A stretch of 64,000 bases of DNA. It comes from an uncultured Eubacteriales bacterium. Its GTDB lineage: Bacteria; Bacillota; Clostridia; Christensenellales; Aristaeellaceae. Both the position numbers and the translations under genes were made by a program. Numbering within the stretch: the stretch's first letter is position 1; every line of letters starts with the position of its first letter. The stretch spans positions 1-64,000 of the forward strand of contig ONJM01000003.1 in assembly GCA_900318145.1 (NCBI GenBank), in the 5' to 3' direction. Positions 60,336-64,000 of the stretch are shown piece after piece. The notes below the pieces were generated by a model. The model did not search any database and was not told the DNA's origin. It saw only the letters and a list, made by a program, of their open reading frames with translations.

Positions 60336-60761
60336 ATGGATCCTGCGGTGAAAAAGGAAACCGGTTATATCGCCCTGTGGGTGGTCCTGCTGAGCGTGAT
60401 CATGGAAGCTGTTTTTCTCGTGCTGCGCAAGTGGGATTTTTCTGTTTTGCTGGGGAATCTGGGCGGCGCGGCGGCCGCGGCGGGAAGCTTTTTTCTGCTG
60501 GCGGTGACGGTGAGCCGGGCGGTGTCTTCCGGAAAGCCGGAGGAAGCTGCGCGGCGGGTGAAAGCGTCCGCCGGGCTCCGGCTGATCGGCGCGGGCGGGC
60601 TGTGCGCCCTGCTGATCGGTGTGTTTCACACGAATGTATACGCGACGGTGATCCCGCTGCTGTTTCCGCGGATCGGGCTGTTTTTCCGGCCCATGATCGA
60701 CCGGAAACGCGGCGTTTCATCATCTGCGCCGGATACGGAAGGAAGTGATCTGATTGACTGA
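60336..60761 (+). CDS. ATP synthase subunit I-like membrane protein
   Basis: 141 residues with four hydrophobic segments (ALWVVLLSVIMEAVFLVL, AAAAAGSFFLLAVTV, LIGAGGLCALLIGVF, VYATVIPLLFPRIGLFF), the layout of AtpI/UncI-type proteins that precede atpB. Such proteins help assemble the c ring or carry Mg2+. Sequence conservation in the family is weak, so the call leans on position: first gene of the operon, overlapping atpB by eight bases. Confidence 0.72.
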   Translation: MDPAVKKETGYIALWVVLLSVIMEAVFLVLRKWDFSVLLGNLGGAAAAAGSFFLLAVTVSRAVSSGKPEEAARRVKASAGLRLIGAGGLCALLIGVFHTNVYATVIPLLFPRIGLFFRPMIDRKRGVSSSAPDTEGSDLID

Positions 60762-61686
60762 GACGGCAGCGCCGGATGTGAAGAGCAGGCGGTTCCGCAT
60801 GGTGGACTATGCGCTGATCGCGATGATGCTGCTTCCGATCCTGGCGTGCATCGTGCTGAAGGTACTCTATACGCCGGAATCGGAAGGCGTGAACATCTCC
60901 GGCGCCCTCGTGTTCTTCACGACGGCGGAGGGGGAGCCCGGACTGACGGACTTCTATCTTTCGGAGAGCCAGGTGAATACCTGGGCCGTGATGATCTCCA
61001 TTTTCGGGCTCTGCCTGTACCTGACTCACGGGCTGACCGCGAAGGCTGTCTGCAAGCGGCAGCTGGTGGCGGAATGGCTGGTGGAGAAGTCCGAGAAACT
61101 GGTGCGCGACAACATGGGCGGCTTCTTTGCCGAGTGGGGGCCCTTCATCGCGGCGATCATGGGACTGAGCGCGTTCAGCTCGCTGATCTGCCTGGTCGGC
61201 CTGTTCTCCCCCACGGGAGACGTGAACGTGACCTTCGGCTGGGCGATCCTGGTGTTCTTCCTGATCATGTTCTACAAGTTCCGCGGCGGAACGTGGAACT
61301 ATGTCAAGGGCTTGTTCAAGCCAATTCCCGTGTTTGCGCCGATGAACCTGATCGGCGAGATTGCCACCCCGGTGAGCATGGCTTTCCGTCACTACGGCAA
61401 TATTCTGTCCGGCGCGGTGATTTCCGCGCTGATCGGATCGGCGCTGACCGGGCTGAGCAGAAGCCTGCTGAGCTGGCTGCCCGGGGTGCTCGGGGATATG
61501 CCCCTGCTGCGGGTGGGCCTGCCCGCGGTGCTGAGCGTTTACTTTGACGTATTCAGCGGCGTCATGCAGGCGTTCATCTTCGCCATGCTGACGATGCTGA
61601 ACGTGGCGGGCGCCGTTCCCTGGGACGACTGGAACGCCCGCCGGAAAAAACGGAACAAACCCGAAATACAAAATACGGCCGCATAA
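60754..61686 (+). CDS. atpB: F-type ATP synthase subunit a
   Basis: 310 residues from TTG 60754 (AAGGAAG 8 bases upstream). The essential arginine is R212 in EIATPVSMAFRHYGNILSG, and VFSGVMQAFIFAMLTMLNVAGA is the final helix. It carries ions between the membrane half-channels and the c ring. The length exceeds the common 230-270 because of an N-terminal hydrophilic and extracytoplasmic segment (TPESEGVNISGALVFFTTAEGEPGL). Overlaps subunit I by eight bases. Confidence 0.93.
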   Translation: MTETAAPDVKSRRFRMVDYALIAMMLLPILACIVLKVLYTPESEGVNISGALVFFTTAEGEPGLTDFYLSESQVNTWAVMISIFGLCLYLTHGLTAKAVCKRQLVAEWLVEKSEKLVRDNMGGFFAEWGPFIAAIMGLSAFSSLICLVGLFSPTGDVNVTFGWAILVFFLIMFYKFRGGTWNYVKGLFKPIPVFAPMNLIGEIATPVSMAFRHYGNILSGAVISALIGSALTGLSRSLLSWLPGVLGDMPLLRVGLPAVLSVYFDVFSGVMQAFIFAMLTMLNVAGAVPWDDWNARRKKRNKPEIQNTAA

Positions 61687-61692
61687 GGCTGA

Positions 61693-61995
<303 letters not shown>

Positions 61996-62041
61996 TTCCG
62001 GAGCATACCGGACGACATCAAGGGATGGAACGGGGAACGAT

Positions 62042-62554
62042 ATGCAGAGTTTGAAAGTGATTTCCGTCAATATATGGGCGATCATTGCCTCCCTGTGCAA
62101 TCTGCTCATTCTGACGTGGATCGTAAAAAAGTTTCTCTATAAGCCGGTGAAAAAGATCCTGGCGACCCGCCGTGCCGCGATTGACGCGGATTATGAGCAG
62201 GCTGCTTCCGCACGCGCGGAGGCGGAGGAAGATCGCAGGAACTACGAAGCCGCGCTGGCCGCCGCTTCGCAGACCGCCGACCAGATCATCGCGGACGCGA
62301 CCCGCACCGCGGAAAACCGCAGCAGCGAGATCGTGGCGGACGCGCGGGAGAAGGCCACGGCTTTGCGCCGCCAGGCCGAAGCCGACGCGGTCCTGGAGAA
62401 GAAGAAGGCGGAGGACGATATGAAGCGCGAGATCGCGGACGTATCCACGCAGCTGACAGGAAAACTGCTGCAGCGTGAGATCAACGAAGAGGATCACCGC
62501 GCGCTGATTGATTCCTTCCTGCAGGAGATAGGGACAGATGACGACAACAAGTAA
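62042..62554 (+). CDS. atpF: F-type ATP synthase subunit b
   Basis: 170 residues. A single N-terminal membrane helix (VISVNIWAIIASLCNLLILTWIVKKFLYKPV, about 4-35) is followed by a long charged coiled coil rich in Ala, Glu and Arg (residues 40-150), the peripheral stalk. Its 3' end overlaps atpH by 17 bases, typical for coupled b and delta synthesis. It holds F1 static against the turning c ring. Confidence 0.95.
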   Translation: MQSLKVISVNIWAIIASLCNLLILTWIVKKFLYKPVKKILATRRAAIDADYEQAASARAEAEEDRRNYEAALAAASQTADQIIADATRTAENRSSEIVADAREKATALRRQAEADAVLEKKKAEDDMKREIADVSTQLTGKLLQREINEEDHRALIDSFLQEIGTDDDNK

Positions 62555-63068
62555 GGAGTACGCGGAAGCGTTGTTCGAACTGGCCGCCGGGGAAAACCTG
62601 CTGCAGGAAACCTCGGACGGGCTGGTGACGGTGATCAGCGCCATGCGGCAGACGCCGGAATACCGGCAGCTGCTTTCCAGCGCCGCTGTGGGCAAGGCTG
62701 CCCGGCTGCAGGCGCTGGAGGACGCGTTCGCCGGCAAGATCCCGAACGTACTGCTTGGCGTTCTGCGGATGATGGTGTCCCGGGGGCATATCGGCTCGCT
62801 GGACGCCATGGCCCGGGAATATGAGGAACTCAGCCGGCAGTACCGCGGCGAGTCCATGGCGCTGGTGACATCCGCGGTGCCGCTGAAGGAAGCGGAAGCC
62901 GTGGCCATCCGGGCGGAACTGGAGAAACGGTTTGCACGGAAGATTACCCTCCGGTGCGAACTGGATCCCTCGCTCATCGGCGGCGTCCGGGTGGAAGTCG
63001 AAGGCCGCGTCATTGACGGCAGTATCAGGAATAAGCTTGAGCAGATCAAGGATGTGATGAACGGATGA
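62538..63068 (+). CDS. atpH: F-type ATP synthase subunit delta
   Basis: 176 residues. The N-terminal helical domain starts [20 protein letters not shown], and the C-terminal region has [31 protein letters not shown], the OSCP signature (GG-x-x-V-x-x-x-x-x-x-x-D-G-S). It links the top of F1 to subunit b. It ends in an ATGA overlap with atpA. Confidence 0.95.
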   Translation: MTTTSKEYAEALFELAAGENLLQETSDGLVTVISAMRQTPEYRQLLSSAAVGKAARLQALEDAFAGKIPNVLLGVLRMMVSRGHIGSLDAMAREYEELSRQYRGESMALVTSAVPLKEAEAVAIRAELEKRFARKITLRCELDPSLIGGVRVEVEGRVIDGSIRNKLEQIKDVMNG

Positions 63069-64000
63069 GCTCCAAGGCAGTCGAAATCAGCAGCATCATC
63101 AAGGAACAGATCAAACAGTACGAGAACAAAATCGAGATGAAGGAGAACGGCACCGTCATCACCGTCGGCGACGGTATCGCCACGGTGTACGGGCTGCGCG
63201 CCTGCATGGCCAACGAGCTTCTCCGCTTTGAGGACGGAAGCTTCGGCGTGGCCCAGAACCTCGAGGAGGAAACGGTTTCCGTCGCCATCCTTTCAGAGCG
63301 GGACACAGTCCGTGAGGGCAGTGTCGTTTACCGTACCGGGGAAGCGCTGAGCGTACCTGTCGGTGACGCGCTGCTGGGCCGCGTGGTGAACGCCCTGGGT
63401 GCTCCCGTGGACGGCAAGGGACCGGTGGAAACCACGGAGATCCGTCCGGTGGAATCCCCGGCGCCGGGCATCATTCAGCGCAAGAGCGTCAGCGTGCCGC
63501 TGCAGACGGGCATCAAGGCCATCGACAGCATGATTCCGATCGGCCGGGGGCAGCGCGAACTGATCATCGGCGACCGGCAGACCGGCAAGACCACCATCGC
63601 GGTGGATACCATCATCAACCAGCGGGGTACGGACGTGATCTGTATCTACGTGGCGATCGGCCAGAAGCGGTCCAGTGTGGTGCAGATTGCCCAGGAGCTG
63701 GAAAAAGCCGGCGCCATGAGCTATTCCATCATCGTCAGCGCTTCCGCCTCGGAGAGCGCGCCGCTGCAGTATATCGCCCCCTACGCCGGATGCGCCATGG
63801 CGGAGTTTTTCCGGGCGAAGGGCCGGGATGTGCTGATTATCTACGACGACCTGAGCAAGCACGCGGTGGCGTACCGGGCCCTGAGCCTGCTGATCCGCCG
63901 GCCTCCGGGACGTGAAGCGTATCCCGGCGACGTGTTTTACCTCCACAGCCGCCTGCTGGAGCGGGCAGCCTGCGTCGCGCCGGAATACGGCGGCGGCTCC
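63065..64000 (+). CDS. atpA: F-type ATP synthase subunit alpha, 3' truncated by window edge
   Basis: 312 codons seen from ATG 63065, open to the last base. Residues 28-95 are the beta-barrel ([25 protein letters not shown]), residues 169-176 the P-loop GDRQTGKT, and [44 protein letters not shown] is the conserved alpha core with Q/R residues at the catalytic interface. It is the non-catalytic nucleotide-binding partner of beta in F1. Expected next genes (gamma, beta, epsilon) lie outside. Confidence 0.97.
   Translation, partial: MSSKAVEISSIIKEQIKQYENKIEMKENGTVITVGDGIATVYGLRACMANELLRFEDGSFGVAQNLEEETVSVAILSERDTVREGSVVYRTGEALSVPVGDALLGRVVNALGAPVDGKGPVETTEIRPVESPAPGIIQRKSVSVPLQTGIKAIDSMIPIGRGQRELIIGDRQTGKTTIAVDTIINQRGTDVICIYVAIGQKRSSVVQIAQELEKAGAMSYSIIVSASASESAPLQYIAPYAGCAMAEFFRAKGRDVLIIYDDLSKHAVAYRALSLLIRRPPGREAYPGDVFYLHSRLLERAACVAPEYGGGS

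Overview
The window looks like chromosomal DNA of an anaerobic, plant-fibre-using member of the Clostridia (Bacillota). The grounds are strong Shine-Dalgarno sites, frequent GTG and TTG starts, sigma-A type promoters, PPi-dependent phosphofructokinase, an atp operon whose c subunit carries a sodium-type site, and several plant cell wall enzymes. Base composition is GC-rich with visibly AT-richer islands. A rumen or gut Christensenellales-type organism fits best, but that is inference. No rRNA, intact tRNA, CRISPR array, transposase or integrase was seen.

Layout. 1-11,000 is a mosaic accessory region. It holds a flavin reductase-like gene (cut by the window edge), GNAT acetyltransferases, an MFS exporter, an S51-type peptidase homologue, a truncated VOC gene, two type II toxin-antitoxin pairs (Phd/PIN at 4901-5550, VapBC at 6833-7461), the 3' half of a tRNA-Pro, the 3' end of a phage tail gene, and an XRE repressor-like gene. 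It also holds a two-gene operon of a RecQ helicase fused to a phosphoribosyltransferase domain plus a divergent DprA-like protein (7627-10674). VapBC and this operon lie exactly between decayed second copies of the flavin reductase gene (6382-6737) and of the MFS gene (10674-10973), whose better-preserved copies sit at 1-638 and 1602-2948. I read this as an island dropped into a duplicated segment. The RecQ-PRTase/DprA pair is the best candidate for a little-described, possibly defensive, system.

11,100-15,600 holds small regulators (XRE-GyrI, AraC-GyrI, XRE-zinc ribbon), a GNAT, gene remnants and a lipase-like hydrolase. 15,700-42,200 mixes carbohydrate genes (DUF1961 protein, exo-rhamnogalacturonan lyase-like protein, L-fucose isomerase, two GH43 proteins, GH51 arabinofuranosidase, tandem-domain esterase) with housekeeping and repair genes (RsgA, MutT-like, RidA, MATE, radical SAM, family 4 uracil-DNA glycosylase, NUDIX, PurA, PPi-PFK). 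A methyltransferase gene at 19,388 is preceded by a consensus promoter, a 33-codon leader ORF and a terminator with a competing antiterminator, a textbook layout for transcription attenuation.

42,260-45,860 is a leftward heavy-metal operon (HMA protein, P1B ATPase, ArsR regulator, MBL hydrolase) behind a promoter with an 11+11 bp palindromic operator. 46,056-48,645 is a methionine-type ABC importer (MetQ, MetN, MetI). 48,863-54,120 runs mrfA-mrfB (mitomycin-type DNA repair), a TPR protein and signal peptidase I. Then come a GT2 glycosyltransferase, polyphosphate kinase and a ROK sugar kinase, a convergent zinc-ribbon membrane protein, and the start of the F-type ATP synthase operon (I, a, c, b, delta, alpha), which runs off the right edge. 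Many long antisense ORFs exist because of the GC-rich third codon positions; I treated them as shadows.
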